A stretch of 64,000 bases of DNA. It comes from Hyphomicrobiales bacterium (lineage in GTDB: Bacteria > Pseudomonadota > Alphaproteobacteria > Rhizobiales > Beijerinckiaceae). The notes below the pieces were generated by a model. That model had not been told where the DNA came from. It searched no databases and saw only the letters and a list, made by a program, of their open reading frames with translations. The stretch spans positions 28,015-92,014 of the forward strand of contig UBZM01000041.1 of the NCBI GenBank assembly GCA_900470095.1. Reading direction: 5' to 3'. A program made the position numbers and the translations under genes. Shown here one piece after another: positions 27,045-36,248 of this stretch; within the stretch, counting starts at the first letter, position 1; every line of letters starts with the position of its first letter.

Positions 27045-28040
27045 TCAGGCCTTGGCCAGGCCCGCCGCCTTCATGGCGGACGCCATGGCCTTGTCACCTT
27101 CGGCCATGAACGAAGCGAAGCCTGCCGGGTCGGCGAACTTCATGCCGAAGCCCCGGGCGTTCATGAAGTCCTTGTACTCCTTGGAGTCGAAGGCCTTCTT
27201 CAGCGCGGCGGCGAGCTTGCCCTGGATATCGGCCGGCAGCCCCTTGGGCGCGCCGATGCCACGCCAGGCGCCGACCGAGTAATTGACGCCGAGTGTCTCG
27301 TTCAGCGTCGGAACGTCCTTGAACTGCGGATTGCGCTCGGTCGCCATGATGGCGAGCGACTTCGCCTTGCCGGCATCGATCATGGCCCGGGCTTCGGGCA
27401 CCGAGCAGGTGACAATGTCGATGCCGCCGGCCGCGAGATCCTGCATGCCGGGTGCTGCGCCATTCGACGGCACCCAGGCGACATGATCGGGCTTCAGCCC
27501 CATCGCCACCAGCCAGCCGACCAGCGCGAGGTGCCAGATGCCGCCCTGGCCTGTTCCCGAGGCCTTGAGCTTGCCGGGAGGCGCAGCCTTGATGGCTTCG
27601 GCAAGAGCCTTGATGTCCTTGTGCGGGCTCGAGGCGCTGACCTGCACGCCTGGCGGATCCTCGTTCATCAGCGCCAGCGCGGTATAGCTTGCCGGCGTGA
27701 GATCGGTGAGCCCCTGATGATGCATCATCGAGATCTCGACCGTCAGCATGCCGATATTGTAGCCGTCGGGAGCCGCCGTCGCGATCGCCGAATGGCCGAC
27801 GACGCCCGAGCCGCCGGTGCGGTTGACGACGTTGCAGGGCTGGCCGAGATCCTTCTCCAGGAGCGAGGCAACGATGCGCGCCGTCGCGTCCGTGCCGCCA
27901 CCTGCACCCCAGGGGCAGATCATCGTCAGAGGGCGACTTGGCCATTGCGCCTGTGCGATCGCCGGCTTGACGATCAGACCTGCCGCACCCGCGGCTGCCG
28001 CACCCTTCAAAAGCTTACGTCTGCTGATGCTGTCGGTCAT
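27045..28040 (-). CDS. tctC: TctC/Bug-family periplasmic solute-binding protein
   Basis: A 331-residue receptor. A twin-arginine-type leader SRRKLLKGAAAAGAAG is followed by the Bug/TctC fold, with WPSRPLTMICPWGAGGGTDATARI and GTGQGGIWHLAL as typical ligand-loop segments. The family binds di- or tricarboxylates; close to pim genes a C6-C9 dicarboxylate ligand such as adipate or pimelate is plausible. ATG 28040 is preferred (GGAGG ten bases upstream); a GTG six bases earlier is possible. First gene of tctCBA. Confidence 0.9.
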   Translation of the reverse strand: MTDSISRRKLLKGAAAAGAAGLIVKPAIAQAQWPSRPLTMICPWGAGGGTDATARIVASLLEKDLGQPCNVVNRTGGSGVVGHSAIATAAPDGYNIGMLTVEISMMHHQGLTDLTPASYTALALMNEDPPGVQVSASSPHKDIKALAEAIKAAPPGKLKASGTGQGGIWHLALVGWLVAMGLKPDHVAWVPSNGAAPGMQDLAAGGIDIVTCSVPEARAMIDAGKAKSLAIMATERNPQFKDVPTLNETLGVNYSVGAWRGIGAPKGLPADIQGKLAAALKKAFDSKEYKDFMNARGFGMKFADPAGFASFMAEGDKAMASAMKAAGLAKA

Positions 28041-28169
28041 TCCCACGTTCCCTCCGCTTAATCGATTTAGTTTGCGGGATGCTTCTCCGCGGATGCGGGG
28101 CTCCCTTGTCAGTCCGACGCTATCTGAGCCGATTGTCGTAGCGGAAACAACTGCTCTTTGAAGGTGGGT

Positions 28170-29594
28170 TCACAGCCCGCATGCGACGGGCAATGCGGCC
28201 TTTCCGACCTTCTCGACCACTGCCCCGGTGCTGATCTCCGGCCCGGACGTCGCGGTCTGAAGCGTGATGCCCGCCTTGCCCAGCAACGCCTGCATGGCAG
28301 CCCCGGCGGCAACCGCATAGGCGCGCTGCGGCGCGACACCTGCAATCAGCACCTTGTCCGAGGGGTTGGCCGTTACCACCCCGGCAAGCCGACCCTGGCG
28401 GTCGAAGACCGGGCTGCCGGCCTGGCCGGGTTGCAACGGCGCGAACACGGCCTCGCCAACGCCGAGGCGCACGGATTGTCCGGGCAGGGCCATCGCGGTG
28501 CGCTGCCCGCCGGAATCGCCGAATGCCATCAGCACGACGCTCTCCTGCGCCCCCAGCGCCTCGCTCCGAAGACCTGGAGGAGTACCCGCTGCGGCGCCGT
28601 CGACCTCCAACACAGCAAGGCCGCTCGCATCGTCCTTGATGCGCAGCCGCGCCGGCCGACCGGAAACCTTCAGCGATTTGCAGGGGTCGATTGCCGCCGT
28701 CGCCGTCAGGACGAGCTTATCCGAGACAGCGAGGCCGACACCAAAGCGTTCCGTCGGCCTTGTCCCGACCACGACCGGAGATGCCGCACCTGGCGTCGCC
28801 GCGCTCGCGGCTGCAGGACCCGTCATCGCAGGCGCAGGCCCGGTCGGAAAGGGTTCGAAGCTGCTGGCAATGGCGATGACGAGCTTGTCGACGCTCGGAG
28901 CGAGAGCCTTGTCGTAGCCGATCGAGAAGCCGCGCAGGCCGCCCGGCCCTGCCGACAGGCGCCGGTAGAAGCGCCCCGTCGAGGTTTCGCCGGTGACCAC
29001 GAAGAAATCGGGCCGCAGCAGCTTGTAGGTGATTTTCCGTCCGGGAACGGCTGTGCTTGTAGCCTTCTCGAACAGCGCCTCCAGCGTGTCGCCTGCCGGT
29101 GCGGTGCTCGTGTCGAGTGTCACCCTTCCGTCCTCGCTCTGCCAGCGGCCACCGCCGGTCGCAGTCGCCTCGCGGCGCGGCAGCAGCTTGGTCGGAATGC
29201 CGATGCGTATGCCGGTGCGTTCGTCGGTGATGACGCGGAAGCCCGCGGCCTCGCGGGCCGCCCCCGCCGCCTGCGCCAACGCCCGGCGCTCGACGGGCGT
29301 CAGGATGCCGTCCGGTGCGCCGCGTGAGCCGGCCTTCAGCGCGTTGATGCCACGAAAGGTCAGCGGCCCGTAGGAGCCGCTCACCGCGCCGTTGAAATGT
29401 CCCGCCCAGATCAGGTCGTTCTGGATCGCCTTGCGTTCGACCTCGGGCAAGGCGTCGAAGGCAGCCTGCGCCGCGGCAAGTTGCGGATTCCCCGCAGGTT
29501 GCGGCTGGGCTTGCGCGAGCACCGGCGAGAACAGCAACCCGGCAGCGACGAGCAGCCCCCTTGTCCCAAGCGAAGACCTCAACCCCGTCGCCAT
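28170..29594 (-). CDS. Secreted peptidoglycan-binding-like/trypsin-fold protein lacking a catalytic triad
   Basis: A 474-residue exported protein with a signal peptide (residues 1-29, LLFSPVLAQAQ). Residues about 43-107 resemble a peptidoglycan-binding domain (ERKAIQNDLIWAGHFNGAVSG, GILTPVERRAL). A low-complexity Pro/Ala linker lies at 250-280, and a trypsin-like fold occupies 284-440. The three catalytic positions appear degenerate: LVLTATAAID at 294-303 where VLTNAHV is expected, ASGLAVLEV for the Asp loop, and PGQAGSPVFD (389-398) with Ala392 in place of the Ser. It is therefore probably a non-enzymatic pseudoprotease; alignment by eye limits certainty. ATG 29594 has GGGGAG upstream. Confidence 0.72.
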   Translation of the reverse strand: MATGLRSSLGTRGLLVAAGLLFSPVLAQAQPQPAGNPQLAAAQAAFDALPEVERKAIQNDLIWAGHFNGAVSGSYGPLTFRGINALKAGSRGAPDGILTPVERRALAQAAGAAREAAGFRVITDERTGIRIGIPTKLLPRREATATGGGRWQSEDGRVTLDTSTAPAGDTLEALFEKATSTAVPGRKITYKLLRPDFFVVTGETSTGRFYRRLSAGPGGLRGFSIGYDKALAPSVDKLVIAIASSFEPFPTGPAPAMTGPAAASAATPGAASPVVVGTRPTERFGVGLAVSDKLVLTATAAIDPCKSLKVSGRPARLRIKDDASGLAVLEVDGAAAGTPPGLRSEALGAQESVVLMAFGDSGGQRTAMALPGQSVRLGVGEAVFAPLQPGQAGSPVFDRQGRLAGVVTANPSDKVLIAGVAPQRAYAVAAGAAMQALLGKAGITLQTATSGPEISTGAVVEKVGKAALPVACGL

Positions 29595-29658
29595 CACGCG
29601 CTCCCCTGCAATCGGCAGCATTGAAGCGTCATTGCCGGCGCATCCGCAACTGGTCTCG

Positions 29659-30690
29659 TCAGGAGAGCATCTCGCGGACCAACGGCACGACCCGGCGCCC
29701 ATAGAGCTCGATGCAGCGCATGAGCCTGTCATGGCCAAGAGGCCCGGCGCTGTATTTCATCTGGAAGCGCGCCGCATCGAGCGCCCGGACCGTCGCGGCG
29801 ATCTTGCGCGCAACCGTCTCCGGCGACCCGACATAGAGCGAGCCGAAGTCGATTTCCTGATCGAACTCGGCGCGGTTCATCGGCGGCCAGCCACGCTCGC
29901 CGCCGATCCGGTCGCGCATCCGCTTATAGTCCGTGAAGAACTCCTCGCGCGCCCGCTCGTCCGTCTCCGCCACATAGCCCGGCGAGTGCACCCCGACCGG
30001 CGGCACCGGCTTCCCCAGTTGCGCGAAGGCGCGGTGATAGAGATCGACATAGGGCCGGAAGCGCGTCGGATCGCCGCCAATGATCGCGAGCATCAGCGGC
30101 AGGCCGTAGCGGGCGGCGCGAACGACGGATTCGGGGCTCCCACCAACCCCGATCCAGGTCTTCAGCACCCCGGTTTCCAGCGTGGGAAATACGCGCTGGC
30201 TCTTGAGCGGCGGCCGCGTCGTGCCGGACCAGGTCACCGCCTCCTGACTGATCAGTGCCGCAAAGATTTCGAGCTTCTCCTCGAACAGGGTTTCGTAATC
30301 GCGCAGCTCGTAACCGAACAGCGGGAAGGACTCGGTGAAGGAGCCACGGCCAAGAATGACCTCCGCTCGTCCGCCGGATGCCGCGTTGAGCGTCGAGAAG
30401 CGCTGAAACACCCGGATCGGGTCGTCCGAGCTCAGCACCGTGACGGCCGAGCCGAGGTGGATCCGCTCTGTCCGCCCGGCAATCGCCGCAAGCACGACCT
30501 CAGGTGAGGAAATGGCGAAATCAGCGCGATGATGCTCGCCGACACCGAAGAAATCGATTCCGACCTGATCGGCCAGAACGGCCTCGTCGATCAGGTTGCG
30601 AATGACCTCCGCATGCGGCAGCGGCTGTCCGTCCGCCCCGGCGGTGACATCGCCAAACGTGTCCAGTCCCAGTTCGAGAGGCTGTGTCAT
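29659..30690 (-). CDS. LLM-class (luciferase-like) flavin oxidoreductase
   Basis: A 343-residue luciferase-like monooxygenase family protein. VGIDFFGVGEHHRADFA, HLGSAVTVLSSDDPIRVFQRF, GRAEVILGRGSF and WIGVGGSPESVVRAARYGLP are typical FMN/F420-type barrel segments. The substrate is unknown. ATG 30690 or 30684-proximal starts are equivalent in content; a further in-frame ATG at 30696 is two codons earlier. Divergent from the macroglobulin gene across a 297-base region in which I see only a weak TTGCAC/TAGCCT promoter candidate (about 30882-30909) and no convincing gene. Confidence 0.9.
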   Translation of the reverse strand: MTQPLELGLDTFGDVTAGADGQPLPHAEVIRNLIDEAVLADQVGIDFFGVGEHHRADFAISSPEVVLAAIAGRTERIHLGSAVTVLSSDDPIRVFQRFSTLNAASGGRAEVILGRGSFTESFPLFGYELRDYETLFEEKLEIFAALISQEAVTWSGTTRPPLKSQRVFPTLETGVLKTWIGVGGSPESVVRAARYGLPLMLAIIGGDPTRFRPYVDLYHRAFAQLGKPVPPVGVHSPGYVAETDERAREEFFTDYKRMRDRIGGERGWPPMNRAEFDQEIDFGSLYVGSPETVARKIAATVRALDAARFQMKYSAGPLGHDRLMRCIELYGRRVVPLVREMLS

Positions 30691-30987
30691 GCACATGTCC
30701 GTTCAGGCTTGCTACTGTCCAGGGAGATCGTGCCGAGGTCAGCCTCGGCACGACGCATCCGCAGCAATTGAGGCGCAGGAGACGTGCTTTCAAGGAGGCC
30801 GTCATGCGCACCGGTTCAGAGCCTCAGGCGGCAGATGCGCGGCCGGCTCCGCCGTTGCTGCAAGACGGTACCGCCAGCTTTCACGTTGCACTGCCGAGCA
30901 CGGATGCTAGCCTTTGGTCATACCGTGCCGTCCTCACAGTGGCGCGGCATCGATGACGACAGGCCGGACCGGCCGAAGGGACTGATC

Positions 30988-33900
30988 ATGACCTTGCTCT
31001 CCCGGCTCGCGCTGATTCTCGGTCTTGCCCTCGCCGCCACGCCGGCGCTCGCCCAGAAGGCCTATATCCGCAACGATCTCCAGGCCGACGGGCAAAGGCT
31101 CGAGGAACGCCTGAAGCGTGACGTCTCGGCCAGCACACGCCCCGCTGCGGTCGCGCTACGCGACGGCGAAGCCGCACTCTCGCGCGGCGATGCCCGCGCC
31201 GCCTTGCCCCAGGCCAATGCCGCGGTCGTAGCCGATCCGCAGAACTCCGCCGGCTGGCGCCTGATGGCACGCGCCGCCAATGCGATCGAGCCGCGTGACT
31301 ATCGCGAGCGCTGGGAACTGCGCGAACGTGCGATCAGTGCCGCCTACCTCGCCTATCAGCGCGCAACCTCCCGTCCGGACGAAGCAGCCTCGCTCGCCGT
31401 GCTCGCCCGCACCTTCGAGCGCAACGAACTCTGGCGCCCGGCCCTGACCACCTATCGTCTCAGCCTCGATTTCCAGGACAATGCGCAGCTGCGCACCGCC
31501 TATGAAAGCCTGCGCGAGAAGCGCGGCTTCCGCCTGCTCTCCAACAGGGTCGATGCCGATGCGGCGAGCCCGCGCGCCTGCTTCGAATTCTCCGAGCCGC
31601 TCGCCCGCGGGCGTGTCGATTTCGCGCCCTATGTCGCTATTTCCGGCGGCAAGGGTGATTTCGCTGTCAGCGCCGAGGAGCGCCAGATCTGCGTCGATGG
31701 CCTGCGCCACGGCGAACGCTATGCTTTCGTCATTCGCCAGGGCGTGCCTTCCGCACTCCCCGACGAGAAGTTGCTGAAATCCGCCGATTACGAGGTCTAT
31801 GTCCGCGACCGCACGCCGTCAGTGCGCTTCACCGGCAAGAACTATGTGCTGCCGCGCACCGGTCAGCAGGGCATCCCGGTCGTCTCCGTCAATGCCGACA
31901 AGCTCGACCTCGAGGTCATGCGCATCGGCGACCGCAACCTGATCAACTCCGTCCATTCCGACGATTTCCTCAGCCAGCTCGGCAGCTACAACGCGGGCCA
32001 GATCGCGTCCGACAAGGGCCAGCGCGTCTGGGCCGGCGCGATGGATGTGAAGTCCGAGCTCAACAAGGATGTGATCACCGCCTTCCCCGTGCTGGAAGCG
32101 GTCGGGCAGCTCAAGCCCGGCGTCTACGTGATGTTTGCCAAGCCGACGGGCGGACAGGCCGCGCAGCCCTCGGGCGACGGCGATTATGACGACGGCTCGA
32201 CCCGCGCGACACAATGGTTTGTCGTCTCCGATCTCGGCCTGACCTCCTTCTCCGGCCCCGATGGCGTGCATGTGCTGGCGCGCTCGCTCGCGAACGCCGC
32301 GCCGATCCCGAATGCGGAGCTGCGCCTCATCGCCCGCAACAACGAGGTCCTCGCTACCGCCCGTACCGATGCGAAGGGCTATGCCCGCTTCGATGCCGGC
32401 CTTGCCAAGGGCCAGGGTGGCAATGCGCCGGGCCTCGTCACCGCCCTGCTCGGCGAGGACTATGGTTTCCTCGATCTCAAGCAGACCGCCTTCGATCTCT
32501 CGGATCGCGGCGTGAAGGGCCGCGTCGCTCCGGCCGGCCTCGACGCTTATCTCTATACCGAGCGTGGCGTCTATCGCTCCGGCGAGACCGTCTACCTCAC
32601 CAGCCTGCTGCGGGATTCCGCCGGCGCTGCCGTCACCGGCCTGCCGCTGACGCTGGTGGTGAAGCGACCGGACGGCGTCGAGTACCGCCGCCGCCAGATC
32701 GAGGATCAGGGCGCCGGCGGGCGGGCTCATTCCATCCCGCTGATCTCCGGCGCACAGACCGGCACTTGGCGCGTCCAGGCCTATGCCGACCCGAAGGGTG
32801 TGGCCATCGGCGAGGTTTCCTTCCTCGTCGAGGATTACGTGCCCGAGCGCCTCGAGCTGACACTCGCGCCGAAATCTCCCGTGCTCCAGGCCGGCGAACC
32901 GGCCGAGATCGATGTCAATGCGCGCTATCTCTACGGCGCGCCGGGCTCCGAGCTCGACGTCAACGGCTCGACCACGATCCGCGTCGCCGCGAAATCCGCC
33001 ATTCCTGGCTTCGCGGATTTTCAAGTGGGCCTCACCGATGAGGCGTTCGAGTCGATCCAGAGCGACCTGGAGGAGAGCGCGACCACCGATGCCGCAGGCA
33101 AGGCGACGATCTCGGCCGGTGTGCAGCAGCCCGAGACCAACCGTCCGCTCGAGGTCGAGATCACCTTGCGCGTCGGCGAGCCGGGCGGCCGTGCTATCGC
33201 GCGCTCCGTCACCTTGCCGATCGTGCCGAAGGGCGCCGCCATCGGCGTGAAGCCGCTGTTCAAGGATGGCGAGCTCGGCAACGGTCAGACCGCAGGTTTC
33301 GACGTCATCATGGCCAATGGCGATGGCCGCCGGCTCGCCAGGCCGGGCGTGAAATGGACGCTCTCCAAGGTCAATCGCAACTATCAGTGGTTCTTCCAGG
33401 ACGGCCGCTGGAACTATGAGGGCGTGAAGACGACCCGCCGGGTCGCCGATGGCGAGATCGCCGTCAGCGAGACAGCCGCGGCCCGCATCGCTGCCCCGGT
33501 TCAATGGGGCAATTACCGGCTCGATGTCGCCTCCGATGGCGCGGACGCGACCGAGACGAGCGTCTCCTTCACCGTCGGCTACGAGAGCGACAAGACCGCC
33601 GACACGCCCGATGTGCTGGAGGTCGCACTCGACAAGCCGTCCTATGCGATTGGCGAGACCATGCAGGTCAGGCTCTCGCCGCGCTTCGCGGGCAAGGCGA
33701 CGCTCGCCGTCGTCGGCGACAAGCTGAACGAGATCCAGACGATCGACATCGCTCCCGGCGGCAGCACGGCCTCGATCCCGGTCAAGGCTGAATGGGGCGC
33801 AAGCGCCTATCTCGTCGCCTTGGCCCACCGCCCGATGGACACCGCTGCCCAGCGCCTGCCCGGCCGCGCCATCGGCCTGTCCTGGTTCTCGATCGGCAAG

Positions 33901-36234
33901 GAACAACGCACGCTCCAGGTCGACCTCGGCGCGCCCAATCTGGTGCGCCCGCTCTCGACGCTGTCCCTGCCGGTCAAGGTCAGCGGGGCGCGTCCCGGCG
34001 AGGAGGCTTTCGTCACCGTCGCCGCGGTCGATGTCGGCATCCTCAACCTCACCCGCTTCGAAAGCCCGGATGCCAGCAAGTACTTCTTCGGCCAGCGCCA
34101 GATCGGCCACGAACTCCGTGACCTGTACGGCTATCTGATCGACGGCATGCAGGGCGTGCGCGGCACCATCCGCTCGGGTGGTGATGCAGCGCCTGCATTG
34201 CAGGGCGAGGCGCCGACGCAGGAGCCGCTCGCGCGCTATTCCGGGGTGGTCAAGCTCGGTCAGGATGGCACCGCGAAGATCGATTTCGAGCTGCCCGCCT
34301 TCAACGGTTCGGTCCGCGTCATGGCTGTTGCCTGGTCGCAAGGCCGCACCGGCCAGGCCAGCACCGACGTCATCGTGCGCGACCAGATCGTCGCTCAGGC
34401 GACGCTGCCGCGCTTCCTGGCGATCGGGGACCAGTCGCGCTTCCATCTCCAGATCGACAATGTCGAGGGACCCGCGGGCCCCTATCTCGTCGATCTCGAC
34501 GTGAAGGGCCCCGTCCTCGTTGCGGCCGATGCGACGCGGCGCACGCTGACCCTCGCGGCCGGCGCCAAGGGTCAGATGACGATCCCGGTCACAGCGGCGG
34601 GTCTCGGCCGCGCCGAGTTCGATGTCCGGATCAGCGGCCCGAACGGCGTCGGTACCGTGCAGAACCTCGCGGTGCGCGTGCAGCCCTCGGCCAACACGAT
34701 CGCGCGCCGCATCGTCCGGCCGATCCCCGGCAATGGCGGTTCGATCACCCTGTCGTCGGATCTCCTCACCGATCTCGTGCCGCGCTCCGGCCAGGTCTCG
34801 GTCTCCGTCTCGCCGCTGGCTGCGCTTGACGTGCCAGCGATCCTGAAGGCACTCGACCGCTACCCCTATGGCTGCACCGAGCAGACCGTCAGCCGCGCCC
34901 TGCCGCTGCTGCATGTCAACCGGCTGGCCAGCCTCGAGCAGCTCGCGCTCGATGCCAATGTCGATGAGCGCGTCAACGGCGCGATCGAGCGCGTGCTCGC
35001 CCGCCAGGGCGGCAATGGCTCCTTCGGGCTCTGGGGTGTCGGCGGCGAAGACCTCTGGCTCGATGCCTTCGTCACGGACTTCCTGACCCGCGCCCGGGAA
35101 CGCCAGTTCAACGTCCCGCAGATCGCCTTCAATCTCGCGCTCGACCGGCTGCGCAATCAGGTCGTCAACACCAGCGAGATCAACAAGGAGGAAGCCGCCG
35201 GCATCGCCTATGCGCTCTATGTGCTCGCCCGCAACGGCCGGCCGGTGATGGGCGACCTGCGCTATCTCGCCGACAACAAGCTGGGCGAGTTCGCCTCGCC
35301 GCTGGCCCGCGCCCAGATTGGGGCGGCGCTCGCGCTGCTCGGCGATCGCGGTCGCGGTCGCGCCGCTTTCACCAGCGCGCTGGCTGGCCTCCAGGAGGCG
35401 CGTGACGACGGCCTGTCGCGGCCCGATTACGGTTCGCGTCTGCGCGACGGCACCGCGGTCCTGACCTTGATCGCCGAAACCAATGGCGAGCGTGCCGACA
35501 TCGCCCGCGCCTCCTCGATCGTCGAGAGCGCCCGCGGCTCCGCCCGCCACACCTCGACACAGGAGAACATGTGGATGGTGCTGGCGGCACAGGCCATGGC
35601 CAAGGAGGCCGAGGGCATGGCGCTGACTGTCGACGGCACAGAGCGCAAGGGCGCCTTCTACCGCACCCTTTCGGACGAGGCGCTGGAAGCAAAGCCGCTC
35701 ACCATCGCCAATCCCGGCGCCGCCTCTGCGCAGGCCGTGATCACGGTTGCCGGGATTCCGACCGCAGCCGAGCCCGCCCTGAACCAGGGCTTTGCGCTGG
35801 AGCGGAGCTACTACACCATGAAGGGCGAGAAGGCTGATCCGGCGCGCCTGCGCCAGAACGAGCGCTATGTCGTCGTGCTGGCGGTGACCGAGCCCTCGGT
35901 CCGCTACGGGCGGCTGCTGCTGGTCGATCCGCTGCCTGCCGGGCTCGAGATCGAGAATGCCAATCTCACCGAGGGGGCCTCCACGCAGGGGTTGAGCTGG
36001 CTGAAGCAGGAGGTCACGCCGGTCCACACCGAAGCCCGCGACGATCGCTATGTCGCAGCCTTCGAACGGCCTGGCTCCTCCAACCAGCCGCTCTCCTTCA
36101 CGGTCGCCTATATCGCGCGCGCCGTCTCGCCCGGCCGCTATGTCGCGCCCGCAGCCGCCATTGAGGACATGTATCGTCCCGACCGCTTCGGCCGTACCGC
36201 CTTCGGCACGGTCGACATCACCTCGGCCAGGTAG
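30988..36234 (+). CDS. Bacterial alpha-2-macroglobulin family protein (YfhM-like)
   Basis: A 1748-residue periplasmic protein. Sec signal peptide (1-23, LALAATPALAQ) without a lipobox Cys; TPR-like helical region (about 45-170); MG/A2M domains with YIYTERG-type segment AYLYTERGVYRSGETVYLTS; alpha-2-macroglobulin core; and the thioester motif GCTEQ with Cys1296 in YPYGCTEQTVSRALPLL. An intact thioester implies covalent trapping of proteases. It protects the periplasm against foreign proteases and is classically paired with PBP1C, which follows 14 bases downstream. ATG 30988 (GAAGG upstream) gives the signal peptide; earlier in-frame codons do not. Confidence 0.93.
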   Translation: MTLLSRLALILGLALAATPALAQKAYIRNDLQADGQRLEERLKRDVSASTRPAAVALRDGEAALSRGDARAALPQANAAVVADPQNSAGWRLMARAANAIEPRDYRERWELRERAISAAYLAYQRATSRPDEAASLAVLARTFERNELWRPALTTYRLSLDFQDNAQLRTAYESLREKRGFRLLSNRVDADAASPRACFEFSEPLARGRVDFAPYVAISGGKGDFAVSAEERQICVDGLRHGERYAFVIRQGVPSALPDEKLLKSADYEVYVRDRTPSVRFTGKNYVLPRTGQQGIPVVSVNADKLDLEVMRIGDRNLINSVHSDDFLSQLGSYNAGQIASDKGQRVWAGAMDVKSELNKDVITAFPVLEAVGQLKPGVYVMFAKPTGGQAAQPSGDGDYDDGSTRATQWFVVSDLGLTSFSGPDGVHVLARSLANAAPIPNAELRLIARNNEVLATARTDAKGYARFDAGLAKGQGGNAPGLVTALLGEDYGFLDLKQTAFDLSDRGVKGRVAPAGLDAYLYTERGVYRSGETVYLTSLLRDSAGAAVTGLPLTLVVKRPDGVEYRRRQIEDQGAGGRAHSIPLISGAQTGTWRVQAYADPKGVAIGEVSFLVEDYVPERLELTLAPKSPVLQAGEPAEIDVNARYLYGAPGSELDVNGSTTIRVAAKSAIPGFADFQVGLTDEAFESIQSDLEESATTDAAGKATISAGVQQPETNRPLEVEITLRVGEPGGRAIARSVTLPIVPKGAAIGVKPLFKDGELGNGQTAGFDVIMANGDGRRLARPGVKWTLSKVNRNYQWFFQDGRWNYEGVKTTRRVADGEIAVSETAAARIAAPVQWGNYRLDVASDGADATETSVSFTVGYESDKTADTPDVLEVALDKPSYAIGETMQVRLSPRFAGKATLAVVGDKLNEIQTIDIAPGGSTASIPVKAEWGASAYLVALAHRPMDTAAQRLPGRAIGLSWFSIGKEQRTLQVDLGAPNLVRPLSTLSLPVKVSGARPGEEAFVTVAAVDVGILNLTRFESPDASKYFFGQRQIGHELRDLYGYLIDGMQGVRGTIRSGGDAAPALQGEAPTQEPLARYSGVVKLGQDGTAKIDFELPAFNGSVRVMAVAWSQGRTGQASTDVIVRDQIVAQATLPRFLAIGDQSRFHLQIDNVEGPAGPYLVDLDVKGPVLVAADATRRTLTLAAGAKGQMTIPVTAAGLGRAEFDVRISGPNGVGTVQNLAVRVQPSANTIARRIVRPIPGNGGSITLSSDLLTDLVPRSGQVSVSVSPLAALDVPAILKALDRYPYGCTEQTVSRALPLLHVNRLASLEQLALDANVDERVNGAIERVLARQGGNGSFGLWGVGGEDLWLDAFVTDFLTRARERQFNVPQIAFNLALDRLRNQVVNTSEINKEEAAGIAYALYVLARNGRPVMGDLRYLADNKLGEFASPLARAQIGAALALLGDRGRGRAAFTSALAGLQEARDDGLSRPDYGSRLRDGTAVLTLIAETNGERADIARASSIVESARGSARHTSTQENMWMVLAAQAMAKEAEGMALTVDGTERKGAFYRTLSDEALEAKPLTIANPGAASAQAVITVAGIPTAAEPALNQGFALERSYYTMKGEKADPARLRQNERYVVVLAVTEPSVRYGRLLLVDPLPAGLEIENANLTEGASTQGLSWLKQEVTPVHTEARDDRYVAAFERPGSSNQPLSFTVAYIARAVSPGRYVAPAAAIEDMYRPDRFGRTAFGTVDITSAR

Positions 36235-36248
36235 GAGCGCGAAGGCTC

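Noticed and set aside
30804..30956. A 50-codon plus-strand open frame between the luciferase-like and macroglobulin genes
   Set aside because: No ribosome site, no family resemblance, and it runs into the macroglobulin leader region; most likely untranslated promoter DNA.
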